A stretch of 6,256 bases of DNA from an uncultured Bacteroidales bacterium (lineage in GTDB: Bacteria > Bacteroidota > Bacteroidia > Bacteroidales > UBA932), in assembly GCA_946405485.1 (NCBI GenBank), contig CAMJHJ010000144.1, positions 1 through 6,256 of the forward strand, read 5' to 3'. Shown here in pieces: positions 6,211-6,256 of the stretch; the first letter of the stretch is position 1, and the number at the start of each line of letters is the position of its first letter. Both the position numbers and the translations under genes were made by a program. The notes under the pieces were generated by a model. That model did no database searches, was not told the origin of the DNA, and was given only the letters and a program-made list of their open reading frames with translations.

Positions 6211-6256
6211 ATGAAACGAATCATTGCCATGGCTGTCGCCTTGATGGCCCTGTCCT
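6211..6256 (+). CDS. Start of an exported protein, cut by the window end
   Basis: Only 15 codons are present, reading MKRIIAMAVALMALS. Two basic residues after the initiator methionine followed by an uninterrupted hydrophobic stretch are the n- and h-regions of a signal peptide. Whether it ends in a signal peptidase I site or a lipobox cysteine lies beyond the window. It follows the sigma-barrel gene by 57 nt and shares its upstream bipartite element, so it may be part of the same regulon or operon. The function cannot be stated. Confidence 0.6.
   Translation, partial: MKRIIAMAVALMALS

Overview
The window looks like a chromosomal segment of a GC-rich member of the Bacteroidota, probably a gut- or rumen-type Bacteroidales. 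The evidence is a patatin fused to an Omp85-type barrel, an M64 peptidase, an ECF sigma factor next to a small outer-membrane barrel, genes packed tightly on one strand, and no clear Shine-Dalgarno dependence. No taxonomic marker is present, so this placement is an inference. All genes are on the + strand.

Region 1 (2-4365) is a compact, probably co-transcribed cluster. It holds the 3' end of rlmN (23S rRNA/tRNA adenine-C2 methyltransferase), a patatin-like phospholipase with POTRA and outer-membrane barrel domains (PlpD/type Vd-like), recX (RecA modulator), and a secreted M64-family metallopeptidase. The junctions are nearly gapless: 4 nt (or an overlap), 2 nt, and a 4-nt ATGA overlap. The functions are heterogeneous: two housekeeping nucleic-acid genes alternate with two envelope or secreted hydrolases.

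Region 2 (4366-6153) begins with a 51-nt spacer. It is followed by one uninterrupted 578-codon gene that joins an ECF sigma factor (sigma2 plus sigma4), a single transmembrane helix, a low-complexity periplasmic linker of about 130 residues, and an eight-strand-like outer-membrane barrel. Sigma factor and barrel are normally separate proteins. Here one polypeptide would reach from RNA polymerase in the cytoplasm to the outer membrane. I regard this as the main candidate for an undescribed system.

Region 3 (6154-6256) is a 57-nt spacer and the first 15 codons of another gene with a signal-peptide start. The spacers before the sigma-barrel gene and before this last gene share a bipartite element: identical 10-mer, exactly 14 variable bases, identical 8-mer. 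This suggests a common promoter or operator, and perhaps autoregulation by the sigma-barrel protein together with control of the downstream exported protein.

A second cross-window signal is a 31-bp perfect repeat containing a short palindromic (REP-like) motif. It lies in the same reading frame inside two genes, at the signal-peptide end of the M64 peptidase and in the linker of the sigma-barrel protein. In both places it is preceded by partial copies at 21-nt spacing.
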